From positions 1,550,001 through 1,614,000 of the forward strand of contig NZ_JAAGOY010000004.1 in assembly GCF_010500215.1 (NCBI RefSeq): a stretch of DNA of 64,000 nucleotides, given 5' to 3'. This document shows positions 46,261-54,572 of the stretch, in pieces. Source of the DNA: Aliiroseovarius sp. PrR006. GTDB taxonomy: Bacteria; Pseudomonadota; Alphaproteobacteria; Rhodobacterales; Rhodobacteraceae. Under the pieces are notes generated by a model. The model worked only from the letters and a program-made list of their open reading frames with translations, was not told the origin of the DNA and did no database searches. Made by a program: the position numbers and the translations under genes. Position 1 is the stretch's first letter, and each line of letters begins with the position of its first letter.

Positions 46261-46342
46261 GTAGCTCACTTCGTGAGCCTGGAGGGGCGTTGCCCCTCGC
46301 CCATACGGGCTCACCCCAGGATATTTCCGGCAAGAAAATGAG
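46261..46342 (+). repeat. Intergenic repeat, copy B (hairpins plus GGATATTT core)
   Basis: The hairpin GCTCAC-TTC-GTGAGC (46264-46278) is followed by GGGGCGTTGCCCC and the core GGGCTCACCCCAGGATATTT with CCGGCAAGAAAATGAG, ending at 46342. It fills the whole gap between ispE and the polyprenyl synthase stop. The arrangement matches copy A almost base for base. Confidence 0.78.
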
Positions 46343-46345
46343 CGA

Positions 46346-47341
46346 TTAGTTCAGGCGCGCGACCACGTAATCTGCAATGTCGTGCAACATGTGGCGGATC
46401 GGGGCGTCGGGCAGTGCAGTCAGGGCGGCTTTGGCTTTGTCCGCCCAAGCGATCGCTTCGGCGCGGGTGTCTTCCAGAGCACCGTGCTTGTTCAACAGCT
46501 CCAAAGCGTGTTCCAGATCGCCCTCTTCCTGACGGCCTTTTTCGATCGTACGGGTCCAGAAGGCGCGCTCTTCGTCGTCGGCCTTGGCCACAGCCTTGAT
46601 CAGCGGCAGGGTTAGTTTGCGTTCGCGGAAATCGTCACCGATGTTCTTGCCGGTGGCATCGCCGCCCCAGTAATCCAGAAGGTCGTCCACGATCTGGAAG
46701 GAAATCCCCAGCGCGTCGCCATAGTCAAACAGCGCCTTCACCTGATTTTCCGGCGCATCCGCGATGACACCGCCGACCTCGGTCGCAGCCGAGAACAGTG
46801 CGGCGGTTTTACCGCGAACGACCTGACGATAGATGTCTTCATCCGTCGACAGATCCTGCGCGGCAGTCAGCTGCAGCACTTCGCCCTCAGCAATTGTGGC
46901 CGAAGCATTGGACAGGATGCGCAGCACATCCAACGAGCCGGTGTCGGTCATCAGCTGGAACGAACGCGAGAATAGGTAGTCCCCCACCAGAACGCTGGAC
47001 TTGTTGTCCCACAGAAGGTTCGCGGTCGGGCGGCCACGGCGTTGGGCGCTCTCATCCACAACGTCATCATGCAGAAGCGTCGCGGTGTGAATGAACTCGA
47101 CCGTTGCGGCCAGATGGATGTGATAGGGGCCGTCATAGCCACACAGACGCGCGGCTGCCAAGGTCAGCATCGGGCGCAGACGTTTGCCGCCTGCATCAAC
47201 CAGATGCGCAGTCACTTCGGGAATACGCGGCGCATGTTTCGAGGCCATCCGTTCGCGAATCAGCGTGTTCACGGCCTCCATATCCTTGGCCAAATGCTGG
47301 CCCAGGCGCTCATGCGGCTTATGTGCAGCTTCGATCAGCAT
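46346..47341 (-). CDS. Polyprenyl diphosphate synthase (ubiquinone side chain)
   Basis: This 331-residue trans-prenyltransferase probably makes the octaprenyl to decaprenyl tail of ubiquinone. The first aspartate-rich motif is LLHDDVVDESAQRRGRP and the second is IVDDLLDYWGGDATGKNIGDD, both of the long-chain DDxxD type. Chain length cannot be read directly; Q-10 is usual for the group. I chose the ATG at 47341 after GGAAGG; a GTG two codons earlier is an alternative. It is divergent from the DUF2007 gene. Confidence 0.92.
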   Translation of the reverse strand: MLIEAAHKPHERLGQHLAKDMEAVNTLIRERMASKHAPRIPEVTAHLVDAGGKRLRPMLTLAAARLCGYDGPYHIHLAATVEFIHTATLLHDDVVDESAQRRGRPTANLLWDNKSSVLVGDYLFSRSFQLMTDTGSLDVLRILSNASATIAEGEVLQLTAAQDLSTDEDIYRQVVRGKTAALFSAATEVGGVIADAPENQVKALFDYGDALGISFQIVDDLLDYWGGDATGKNIGDDFRERKLTLPLIKAVAKADDEERAFWTRTIEKGRQEEGDLEHALELLNKHGALEDTRAEAIAWADKAKAALTALPDAPIRHMLHDIADYVVARLN

Positions 47342-47400
47342 ATTCACCTTCCCGTCAACCGGCTCGACAAATGGGCAGGGATGCCCTTATCTCCGAAAGC

Positions 47401-47616
47401 ATGAAAGAGCTTCTGAGAACCACGGATCCAACTATGATCCCCTTCGTCACCGCCCTTCTTACAGGCGAGGATATAGCTTGCTTTGCGATGGACGTCCATA
47501 TGAGTGCGCTGGAAGGAAGCATTGGCATTTTGCCGCGCCGACTGATGGTGCGGGACCAGGATCTGTTCATCGCCCGCGCCATCCTGCGTGACCATGACAT
47601 CGCCTTCGAAAGCTAA
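47401..47616 (+). CDS. DUF2007-family small protein
   Basis: This 71-residue protein carries the DUF2007 pattern, with PFVTALLTGEDIACFAMDVH (residues 14-33) and GILPRRLMVRDQDL (41-54). These proteins are called putative signal transducers, but the role is not shown. It is five bases from the methyltransferase gene and probably co-transcribed with it. Confidence 0.82.
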   Translation: MKELLRTTDPTMIPFVTALLTGEDIACFAMDVHMSALEGSIGILPRRLMVRDQDLFIARAILRDHDIAFES

Positions 47617-47621
47617 GGGCC

Positions 47622-48380
47622 ATGATGCATCCCGGCGATCTGACACAGGATGACTTTCTGGGCGGGCAGCTTGTGCTGACGCAACCCAGAACGGGCTATC
47701 GTGCAGGGGTTGATCCTGTATTTCTGGCAAGCGCCGTGCCTGCGCAGACCGGTCAGGCCGTGCTGGAGCTGGGTTGCGGCGTCGGGGCGGCGTCTTTGTG
47801 CCTAGGCCGGCGGATACCCGGGCTGGACCTGTACGGGATCGAGCGACAAGCCGATCACGCAGATCTGGCCCGCAAGAATGCAGAAGATAACGGAATTTCT
47901 CTGACCGTGCATGATGGGGATCTGACACAGATGCCCGAAATACTACGTGCCCGAAGCTTTGATCATGTGATTATGAACCCACCCTATTTCGACCGAGCAC
48001 GCGGAAGTATGTCACCGCATGGTGCCCGCGAACAGGCGATGGGGGAAGAGACCCCATTGGCGGTTTGGTTGGATCAGGCCACACGTCGTTTGAGGCCGCG
48101 TGGGCTATTGACGATGATCAACGCCGCCGAGCGGTTGCCAGACATTTTGTCAGCGCTCGATGATCGGCTTGGGTCGGTGGTCGCACAACCTTTGTCCCCA
48201 CGCACCGGGCGCGCGGCGAAACTGTTACTGCTGCAGGCCCGCAAAGGCGGGCGTGCGGCATTTCGACTGGCAGCACCGATTGTTCTGCATGAAGGCGCGG
48301 CACATACCTCGGATCGTGAACACTATACGCCTGCGATACAGGCCATCCTGCGCGACGGAGCGGCATTGAGTTGGGGGTAA
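47622..48380 (+). CDS. N6-adenine methyltransferase, TrmN6-like
   Basis: This 252-residue class I SAM methyltransferase has the SAM site VLELGCGVGAASLCLG near 47-62 and the catalytic NPPYF at about 115-119. NPPY marks an amino-group methylase; this small family includes the enzyme that methylates A37 of tRNA1-Val. The start ATG at 47622 is followed by the family opening LTQDDFLGGQLVLTQPRTGY. No other tRNA-modifying gene is adjacent. The exact target is inferred from the family. Confidence 0.85.
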   Translation: MMHPGDLTQDDFLGGQLVLTQPRTGYRAGVDPVFLASAVPAQTGQAVLELGCGVGAASLCLGRRIPGLDLYGIERQADHADLARKNAEDNGISLTVHDGDLTQMPEILRARSFDHVIMNPPYFDRARGSMSPHGAREQAMGEETPLAVWLDQATRRLRPRGLLTMINAAERLPDILSALDDRLGSVVAQPLSPRTGRAAKLLLLQARKGGRAAFRLAAPIVLHEGAAHTSDREHYTPAIQAILRDGAALSWG

Positions 48381-48506
48381 AGCCCACCAGTTAAATCCCG
48401 CGCAACCACGTCAGCAGATACCCGCAAAGATTTGCAACGATTCCGTGACAAGCGGGAAAAAGTGTGGTGCACTCAGTACGTTCTATAAACCAACAGGAGG
48501 ATCGCC

Positions 48507-48680
48507 ATGAGCATGAGTTCGCATCTTGAAGAGCTGCGCAGGAAACACGAGGTCCTCTCGGATAAAGTCGAAGAGATCCAGCGCGCGCCCGGCACCACCG
48601 ATGCCGAGATTACCGAACTAAAAAAGCAAAAGCTCCAGCTCAAGGAAGAAATTGAACGACTGACGACGGCCACGGCCTGA
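48507..48680 (+). CDS. DUF465 (YdcH-like) small protein
   Basis: This 57-residue protein starts MSMSSHLEELRRKHEVLSDK and is a single charged helical hairpin with an ELKKQKLQLKEEIERL end, which fits DUF465. The strong site CAGGAGG lies six bases before the ATG. The function is unknown. The 17 bases to the next gene's stop contain no terminator. Confidence 0.83.
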   Translation: MSMSSHLEELRRKHEVLSDKVEEIQRAPGTTDAEITELKKQKLQLKEEIERLTTATA

Positions 48681-48696
48681 CGACTTTAGGCTCGGG

Positions 48697-49572
48697 TCAG
48701 GTCTGTTTTGACGAACCGGCGCTGGCCCGTGCCGCCATCAAAGCCCCAGCAGTGATCAACACCCCCGCGATCAGCAAGGATGGGTGTGGCTGGGCAACAC
48801 CCGCTAAGATCAAGACCAGCGTAGACAACAATGGCGCGCCATAGCTGGCAACGCCAAGAAGTTGGATATCGCCGCGTTTGACCCCCACATCCCAGACATA
48901 AAAGGCCAATCCAACCGGCCCAAGCCCAAGCCCTGCGACGGACGCCCAGCCCAATGCTCCGTTGGGCCAGACCGTATCCTCCCACAGCATATGCGCGCCG
49001 ATGGATAGGATGGCGGTGGATAGGCAGAACACCACCACCGAAGCCGTGGGCGTATTTCCGAGACGGCGCGACAGAACCGAATAACCCGACCAAGTCAGCG
49101 CACACAGAAAGGCCAGAGCGAAGCCCGGCAGCGCAGCGGTGTCAAAGCCCGTGGCGCCGCCCAGCACGATCAAAGCGGCCCCTGCAAAAGAGACCAGCGC
49201 TCCGATCACATGCATCGGGCGCAGGCTTTCCCCAGGCAGCAATCCGGAAAACAAAACGATGAAGAGGGGCCATAGATAGGCAATCAGCCCAGCCTCGGCC
49301 GCAGGTGCCATGCGCAGGGCCGAGAAATACAGCGCGTGATAGCCAAACAGGCCCAGAGTTCCGAACGCATAGACGCGCCAACTGACCGTGCGCAGAACCC
49401 CCAACCCCTCGGTTGTGGCAATCCAGATGACGCCCAGCGTGCCCCCTACAAGAAAGGTCATCGCAGCCAGTTGGAAGGGCGGTACGGGGTTCGTGCCTAC
49501 GGTAAAGAGCGCCAAGAGCGACCAGAGCAGTACAGCAATAAACCCGATGAGGGTGGCAGTCTTCCGCGTCAC
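48697..49572 (-). CDS. EamA/DMT exporter, YddG-like
   Basis: This 291-residue protein has ten predicted helices. The N-terminal MTRKTATLIGFIAVLLWSLL resembles the YddG aromatic amino acid exporter, and AEAGLIAYLWPLFIVLFSGL holds the EamA signature of the first repeat. It starts with GTG, one base of which is shared with the stop of the upstream LysR gene (TAGTG). The regulator and exporter therefore form an operon. Amino acids are the likely cargo, by analogy only. Confidence 0.84.
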   Translation of the reverse strand: MTRKTATLIGFIAVLLWSLLALFTVGTNPVPPFQLAAMTFLVGGTLGVIWIATTEGLGVLRTVSWRVYAFGTLGLFGYHALYFSALRMAPAAEAGLIAYLWPLFIVLFSGLLPGESLRPMHVIGALVSFAGAALIVLGGATGFDTAALPGFALAFLCALTWSGYSVLSRRLGNTPTASVVVFCLSTAILSIGAHMLWEDTVWPNGALGWASVAGLGLGPVGLAFYVWDVGVKRGDIQLLGVASYGAPLLSTLVLILAGVAQPHPSLLIAGVLITAGALMAARASAGSSKQT

Positions 49573-50510
49573 TACAAATCCTCGACCGAAACGATCTTCA
49601 AACTTTCAGTTACATGCGTGTTTTTTGCGATTTCAGCAAGTACCCAATCGCGGAACGCCGCGATGGCTGGCCGGTTTTCCTGCCCCTGACGGCAGAGGAA
49701 ACGGTACCGGGCTTTGGTGGACAACGCCAAGCCATATGGTGCGACCAGACGCCCTTCAGTCAGATATTTCACAACAAAGGCACGCCGTCCCAAGACGACG
49801 CCCACTCCGGACATCGCCGCATCCAGCGCGTGGTCGGGTTGCGAGAACACCGAGGCAATCCGGGGCGCACCTTCAACCCCAGCCGCGCGCAGCCAAGCGG
49901 GCCAATCACAGGGCGGGTTCAGGAAATCATCCGAGGTGTTGTGTATCAGAGGCGCCGACAACAAGTCTTTCGGCTCCGGATATTTTTCGGCCAGTGCAGG
50001 CAGCATAACCGGGGTCAGCCATTCGTTCGCCAGCGGATGAGAATACAACCCGTCGTCCGGGCCATAGCCAAAACGAATGGCAACATCGACCTCGTCCCGG
50101 TTCAAATCCACCATTTTCAATCCAGCAGCGAAGCGCAGCTCGATCTCGGGATGGTCCTGAGCAAAGGCATACAGCCGGGGCGCAAGCCACTTCGATGTAA
50201 ACGCCGGGCCCGCCGTTACGGTCAAAGTATTGCTATCCAAGCTGCGCCGCGCATTGCGCCACGCTCTGGTCAGCATCTCGAACCCGTCCGCCGCGCCGGG
50301 GGCCAAAAGGCGTCCGGCCTCGGTCAGCTCAACAGCACGGTTAAGGCGATGGAAAAGTGGCGCTCCGAAATGTTCTTCAAGCGATTTAATCTGAAAAGAC
50401 AGGGCCGCCGGCGTCACATTCAGCTCGGCCGCAGCCTTCTGAAACGACATATGGCGGGCAGCGGCATCGAAAGCACGCAGGGCGGTCAACGGAGGCAGGC
50501 GGTCACTCAT
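49572..50510 (-). CDS. LysR-family transcriptional regulator, GcvA-like
   Basis: This 312-residue LysR regulator has an N-terminal helix-turn-helix (about 5-62) with LTALRAFDAAARHMSFQKAA and TPAALSFQIKSLEEHFGAPL, followed by a substrate-binding domain. The pattern is that of the GcvA subgroup. It probably controls the EamA exporter downstream of it and the small divergent reading frame. The ATG at 50510 is chosen; a TTG three codons upstream is possible. An inverted repeat covers the region just before this start. Confidence 0.9.
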   Translation of the reverse strand: MSDRLPPLTALRAFDAAARHMSFQKAAAELNVTPAALSFQIKSLEEHFGAPLFHRLNRAVELTEAGRLLAPGAADGFEMLTRAWRNARRSLDSNTLTVTAGPAFTSKWLAPRLYAFAQDHPEIELRFAAGLKMVDLNRDEVDVAIRFGYGPDDGLYSHPLANEWLTPVMLPALAEKYPEPKDLLSAPLIHNTSDDFLNPPCDWPAWLRAAGVEGAPRIASVFSQPDHALDAAMSGVGVVLGRRAFVVKYLTEGRLVAPYGLALSTKARYRFLCRQGQENRPAIAAFRDWVLAEIAKNTHVTESLKIVSVEDL

Positions 50511-50536
50511 TTCAGTCAAGTATCACTTATCTGAAA
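50510..50536. promoter_or_regulatory. Inverted repeat in the LysR divergent region
   Basis: TTTCAG (50510-50515) and CTGAAA (50531-50536) form a six-base inverted repeat with a 15-base spacer, the geometry of LysR-type operators. It touches the regulator's own start codon. Confidence 0.3.
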
Positions 50537-50617
50537 CCTTTGAAAGTCTCGTTTGTCGCCTGCATTTCAACATCCCATACTAAAATCACGCAAAGATGAC
50601 TTAAGGGGATTAGGATT

Positions 50618-50806
50618 ATGTTGGAGACCGCGACAACCCAGACCGAGCTTCAAGCCGCCTATCAGCGCGCACATAAAGAGCGCGCCTTGGTCTTTCGGAA
50701 CATTGGCCGTTCGATATCAACGCGTCTGGCTTCGCTGACTCCTCAGCTGCCAACAAAAAAGGCTGGCCAGAACGGCCAGCCCCTGAATTGTGATTGTCCC
50801 GCGTAA
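50618..50806 (+). CDS. Small hypothetical protein, divergent from LysR
   Basis: A 62-residue frame starts MLETATTQTELQAAYQRAHK, then ERALVFRNIGRSISTRL. It is basic and helical, slightly like DUF1127 proteins. It has a purine-rich AAGGGGATTAGGA upstream and possible -10 TACTAA at 50578. The last ~18 codons run straight through the phaB terminator hairpin (50761-50781), which is odd for a real C-terminus. The frame may have lost an earlier stop or may not be translated to the end. Confidence 0.4.
   Translation: MLETATTQTELQAAYQRAHKERALVFRNIGRSISTRLASLTPQLPTKKAGQNGQPLNCDCPA
50755..50781 (-). terminator. Terminator of phaB
   Basis: GGCTGGCC (50761-50768) pairs with GGCCAGCC (50774-50781), followed by TTTTTT on the minus strand. 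It lies just downstream of the phaB stop. Confidence 0.88.
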
Positions 50807-51529
50807 TTAAACGAAGAACTGAGCACCGTTGGCCGAAATGGTCGAGCCGTTGATGAAGCCCGCATCGTCCGACGCCAGGAAGGCCACGCAGCGTGCGATT
50901 TCTTCCGGTTCGCCCAGACGGCCTGCCGGGATGCCGGCAACGATCGAGTCGCGCACTTTTTCCGGGATCGCCATAACCATTTCGGTCGCGATGTAGCCGG
51001 GGCAGATGGCGTTTGCGGTGATGCCTGCGCGTGCGCCTTCTTGGGCCAGCGACTTAACGATACCCAGATCGCCTGCTTTGGTCGCAGCATAGTTCACCTG
51101 AGCGAACTGACCTTTCTGACCGTTGATCGAGCTGATCACGATGATGCGGCCGAACTTGCGCTCGCGCATGCCGGGCCAGATCGGGTGCACGGTGTTGAAC
51201 ACGCCAGTCAGGTTGGTGTCGATGACTTCTTGCCACTGTTCGGGCGTCATCTTGTGGAACGGTGCGTCACGGGTGATGCCAGCGTTGGCAACGACCACGT
51301 CGATCGGGCCAAGATCAGCTTCGACCTGTGCGATACCGGCCTGGCTTTCTTCATAGCTGCCGACATTCCACTTGTAAGTCTTGATGCCGGTTTCGGCGGT
51401 GAAGGCTGCGGCTTTCTCTTCGTTTCCAGCGAAAGTCGCGGCAACTTCGTAGCCTTCCGCTTTCAGCGCTTTTGAAATTGATGCGCCAATACCGCGCGAA
51501 CCTCCGGTGACGAGTGCAACTCGGGCCAT
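50807..51529 (-). CDS. phaB: Acetoacetyl-CoA reductase
   Basis: PhaB is a short-chain dehydrogenase that reduces acetoacetyl-CoA to (R)-3-hydroxybutyryl-CoA with NADPH for PHB synthesis. The 240-residue protein has the Rossmann motif TGGSRGIGAS near residues 8-17. The catalytic Ser and the YAATK motif are in ISSINGQKGQFAQVNYAATK (about 136-155). The start MARVALVTGG follows GGAGGA. phaA lies upstream on the same strand, separated by a terminator and the operator-like array. Confidence 0.95.
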   Translation of the reverse strand: MARVALVTGGSRGIGASISKALKAEGYEVAATFAGNEEKAAAFTAETGIKTYKWNVGSYEESQAGIAQVEADLGPIDVVVANAGITRDAPFHKMTPEQWQEVIDTNLTGVFNTVHPIWPGMRERKFGRIIVISSINGQKGQFAQVNYAATKAGDLGIVKSLAQEGARAGITANAICPGYIATEMVMAIPEKVRDSIVAGIPAGRLGEPEEIARCVAFLASDDAGFINGSTISANGAQFFV

Positions 51530-51584
51530 GTATTCCTCCATTACGAATCTTGGGTCTGAAACTCTGTTACATTTTCAATTTAAC

Positions 51585-51619
51585 TTGCGCAATATTATTG
51601 CGCAAACATTTTGCCGCAA
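51585..51619. promoter_or_regulatory. Array of TTGC..GCAA palindromes upstream of phaB
   Basis: TTGCGCAA occurs at 51585-51592 and again at 51598-51605, and TTGCCGCAA follows at 51611-51619. The starts are exactly 13 bases apart. A weaker TTGCATCTGCGA lies at 51633. The array sits 56-90 bases before the phaB ATG and is a strong operator candidate, possibly for a PhaR-type repressor. Confidence 0.55.
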
Positions 51620-51667
51620 TGCAGAGTTTATTTTGCATCTGCGACAAGAGCACGACAAAACTCTTAA

Positions 51668-51694
51668 CAAAAAAGGCGCCCGAAGGCGCCTTTT
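51668..51694 (-). terminator. Terminator of phaA
   Basis: AAGGCGCC (51673-51680) pairs with GGCGCCTT (51685-51692) around CGAA, a tetraloop-like turn. A run of T follows on the minus strand and TTTT on the plus. It separates phaA from phaB. Confidence 0.88.
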
Positions 51695-51712
51695 CCATCG
51701 TTCATTTCGATC

Positions 51713-52888
51713 TTACGGACGCTCAAGGCACATGGCCACGCCCATGCCGCCGCCGATGCAGAGGGTCGCAAGACCCTTCTTGGCTTCGCGGCGCTTCATT
51801 TCGAACAGCAGCGTGTTCAGGATACGGCAGCCCGAGGCGCCGATCGGGTGACCGATGGCGATGGCGCCACCGTTTACGTTCACCACATCCGGGTTCCAAT
51901 CCATGTCCTTGTTCACAGCACAAGCCTGAGCCGCGAAGGCTTCGTTGGCTTCAACCAGATCCAGATCCTGAGCTTTCCAGCCAGCCTTATCCAGCGCCTT
52001 GCCCGATGCGTGGATCGGGCCAACGCCCATGATCGACGGGTCCAGACCAGCAGTGGCGTAAGAGGCGATGCGGGCCAGCGGCTCCAGCCCACGCTTCTCG
52101 GCTTCATCAGCCGACATCAGCAGCACAGCGGCAGCACCATCGTTGATGCCCGAGGCGTTTGCAGCAGTGACCGAACCGTCCTTGGTGAAAGCCGGGCGCA
52201 GTTTCTGCATGGCTTCCATAGTGGCGCCGTGGCGGATGTATTCGTCCTGATCCACAATGATCTCGCCCTTGCGGGTTTTCACGGTGAAGGGAACGATCTC
52301 GTCAGCAAATTTGCCTGCTTTCTGAGCGGCTTCGGCCTTGTTCTGCGAGGCTACGGCGAACTCGTCCTGCATTTCGCGGGTGATCTGCCACTGCTCAGCC
52401 ACGTTCTCGGCGGTCTGGCCCATGTGGTAACCGTTGAACGCATCCCACAGACCATCTTTGATCATGCAGTCGATGAATTTCATATCACCCATTTTGTGCC
52501 CAGCGCGCAGATGTGCGACGTGGGGGCTGAGGGTCATGTTCTCTTGACCACCGGCAGCTACGATGGCGGCATCGCCCAGCTGCACGTGCTGCGCGCCCAG
52601 CGCCACGGTACGAAGCCCCGAACCACAAACCTGGTTGATTCCCCAAGCCGACGCCTCTTTCGCGAAGCCCGCGTTGATGTGTGCTTGGCGTGCCGGGTTC
52701 TGACCCTGACCGGCCTGAAGCACCTGACCCAGAATGGTCTCGCTGACCTCGGACGGGTCAATTCCAGCGCGGGCGACGATCTCGGCCAGAACAGTGGCGC
52801 CAAGATCATGGGCGGGGGTGTTCGCGAACGATCCCGAGAAACTGCCCACGGCGGTGCGCGCGGCCGATACGATTACGACATTGGTCAT
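51713..52888 (-). CDS. phaA: Acetyl-CoA acetyltransferase (beta-ketothiolase)
   Basis: PhaA condenses two acetyl-CoA to acetoacetyl-CoA, the first step of PHB synthesis. The 391-residue thiolase has the nucleophile in [14 protein letters not shown] (Cys near 88), the catalytic His in [14 protein letters not shown] near 345-358, and the second Cys in [14 protein letters not shown] at the end. All are canonical. A CTGCATTGCAG palindrome lies about 110 bases upstream. It shares direction with phaB, but each has its own terminator. Confidence 0.95.
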   Translation of the reverse strand: MTNVVIVSAARTAVGSFSGSFANTPAHDLGATVLAEIVARAGIDPSEVSETILGQVLQAGQGQNPARQAHINAGFAKEASAWGINQVCGSGLRTVALGAQHVQLGDAAIVAAGGQENMTLSPHVAHLRAGHKMGDMKFIDCMIKDGLWDAFNGYHMGQTAENVAEQWQITREMQDEFAVASQNKAEAAQKAGKFADEIVPFTVKTRKGEIIVDQDEYIRHGATMEAMQKLRPAFTKDGSVTAANASGINDGAAAVLLMSADEAEKRGLEPLARIASYATAGLDPSIMGVGPIHASGKALDKAGWKAQDLDLVEANEAFAAQACAVNKDMDWNPDVVNVNGGAIAIGHPIGASGCRILNTLLFEMKRREAKKGLATLCIGGGMGVAMCLERP

Positions 52889-52993
52889 GTTGCTTCCTTT
52901 TCCTCCAGACTGACGATCAGCAAGATGTCGCGTATTTCAGAAATTTCCAAAACACACGCCATCCCGCACGATCATTGCTGAGCGCATCCTGTG

Positions 52994-53004
52994 CTGCATT
53001 GCAG
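52994..53004. promoter_or_regulatory. CTGC-N3-GCAG palindrome upstream of phaA
   Basis: CTGCATTGCAG is a CTGC/GCAG inverted repeat with a three-base centre. As I recall, PhaR of related bacteria recognises this kind of site. It stands between the EAL gene and phaA. Confidence 0.45.
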
Positions 53005-53047
53005 AGAAAATCAAGCGAAGAGCGCGTGGTTGCGTTATCACACGCGC

Positions 53048-53890
53048 CTATGCCGCTTTACACCAATAGGGGTTCAGGGTCGGAACGCCGAAGTAATACC
53101 CCTGCATGCAGTCCACACCGATCTGGGTCAGAAAGGCCGCATCCTCGGCCGTTTCGACACTTTCGGCCACGGTAAACATATCGAAATGCCGCGCGACCGA
53201 GACCATGGCCTGCGTGAGGATCTGATTATCCGCGTCGCTATGGATCCCGCGGATGAACTCGCCATCAATCTTAATAATGTCAAAATAGAAATCCTTGAGG
53301 TATTTGAATGAGGTATAGCCTGCCCCAAAGTCATCCAGCGCGAAACTGATGCCGTGACCCTGCATCTCGGCCATGAAGACCCCCACCAACTCGGGCATGG
53401 TGATTGCAGTACGCTCCGTGATCTCAAGGATCAGACGCTCGCCCAGATGCGGATCATCTTCGAGCCCCCGCTCTAACACCTTTTTCCATCCCGGGTAACC
53501 GATCGACCGGGCAGACATATTGATGGCTAGGCGAAGGTTGGGTTCGGCCTGCAATGCCTCCAATCCTTTTTCCAGCGCAAGCGCATCCAATTGGCGCCCC
53601 ATCTCTTTATCTTCGACCGAGTCGATGAAGTCCTTGGCGGGAATCACCCGTCCGTTTGGGTCCAAAACGCGGATCAGCCCTTCGAAAAACGCATGGCGAT
53701 CTGGTCTGGTCGATTGCACGACGGGCTGAAAGGCCAGCCGGACGCGTTTTTTGCGCAACGCCTCGCGCACAAGGCTGATCGCACCCTTATCCCGCATCCT
53801 GATCGCCGAACTGAGCGGATCCCCGACGGGGCCGCCCACAGGGTCTTGCATCTGCGTGTCCGGGAGTATCTTACTTCCATCGTTGAACAT
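53048..53890 (-). CDS. EAL-domain protein, probable cyclic-di-GMP phosphodiesterase
   Basis: This 280-residue protein is almost all EAL domain, which hydrolyses cyclic-di-GMP to pGpG. The key motifs are kept: EGL in place of EAL (FEGLIRVLD near 69-77), NMSARSIG, LEITER, LDDFGAGYTSFKYL, IKIDGEF, and AESVETAEDA with QGYYFG at the end. No GGDEF, sensor or transmembrane part is seen, so the N-terminal ~40 residues may be the only input. It is probably active. Its start has AGGTGA upstream. It lies upstream of phaA on the same strand. Confidence 0.9.
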   Translation of the reverse strand: MFNDGSKILPDTQMQDPVGGPVGDPLSSAIRMRDKGAISLVREALRKKRVRLAFQPVVQSTRPDRHAFFEGLIRVLDPNGRVIPAKDFIDSVEDKEMGRQLDALALEKGLEALQAEPNLRLAINMSARSIGYPGWKKVLERGLEDDPHLGERLILEITERTAITMPELVGVFMAEMQGHGISFALDDFGAGYTSFKYLKDFYFDIIKIDGEFIRGIHSDADNQILTQAMVSVARHFDMFTVAESVETAEDAAFLTQIGVDCMQGYYFGVPTLNPYWCKAA

Positions 53891-53987
53891 GGTGTCACCT
53901 GTGCTGCCGTACGACCATAAGTGACAATTCCATGCTAATGAGACGTAAATCAGATAAGTTGCCTAAAATCGTAACGGACCCGACCTT

Positions 53988-54572
53988 ATGACCCTTTCCA
54001 CGTCGCAAAACCCTGACACCGCCCGCTGCCCGTGGTGCGGAAGCGAGCCGATTTATCAGGAATATCACGATCTTGAGTGGGGCGTGCCGGAATGGGACGG
54101 GCGTGCGCTTTGGGAAAAATTAATCCTTGATGGCTTTCAGGCCGGGCTCAGCTGGATCACGATCCTTAAAAAGCGAGATAATTTTCGTGCGGCTTTTGAG
54201 GGGTTTGATCCCGAACGCATCGCCACATGGGGTGAGCCCGAGATTGAGCGCCTCTTGCAGGACAAAGGCATCATCCGGCATCGCGGCAAGATCGCAGCGA
54301 CGATCACCAACGCGCAGGCCTATCTGGACTTGGGCGGTGCCGACGCCTTTCGGGATATGATGTGGGGTTATGTGGGCGGCGAGCCGCTGAACGGGCGATA
54401 CAAGGCGCTGGACGAAGTGCCGACTTCGTCCCCGCTGTCCACGCAGATCTCAAAAGACCTGAAGAAAGCTGGTTTCAAGTTCTGCGGTCCGACGATTGTC
54501 TATGCGTGGATGGAGGCCTGCGGGTTGTTCAACAACCATCTGGTCAGCTGCCACCGGCACGATCAGGTCTAG
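53988..54572 (+). CDS. tag: DNA-3-methyladenine glycosylase I
   Basis: Tag removes 3-methyladenine from alkylated DNA. The 194-residue protein has the N-terminal RCPWCGSEPIYQEYHDLEWG, in which a Cys and His give zinc ligands, and the matching C-terminal NNHLVSCHRH. The core has WEKLILDGFQAGLSWITIL near 43-61. All are typical of Tag. It is divergent from the EAL gene. Its TAG stop overlaps the stop of the convergent transglycosylase gene within CTAG. Confidence 0.93.
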   Translation: MTLSTSQNPDTARCPWCGSEPIYQEYHDLEWGVPEWDGRALWEKLILDGFQAGLSWITILKKRDNFRAAFEGFDPERIATWGEPEIERLLQDKGIIRHRGKIAATITNAQAYLDLGGADAFRDMMWGYVGGEPLNGRYKALDEVPTSSPLSTQISKDLKKAGFKFCGPTIVYAWMEACGLFNNHLVSCHRHDQV

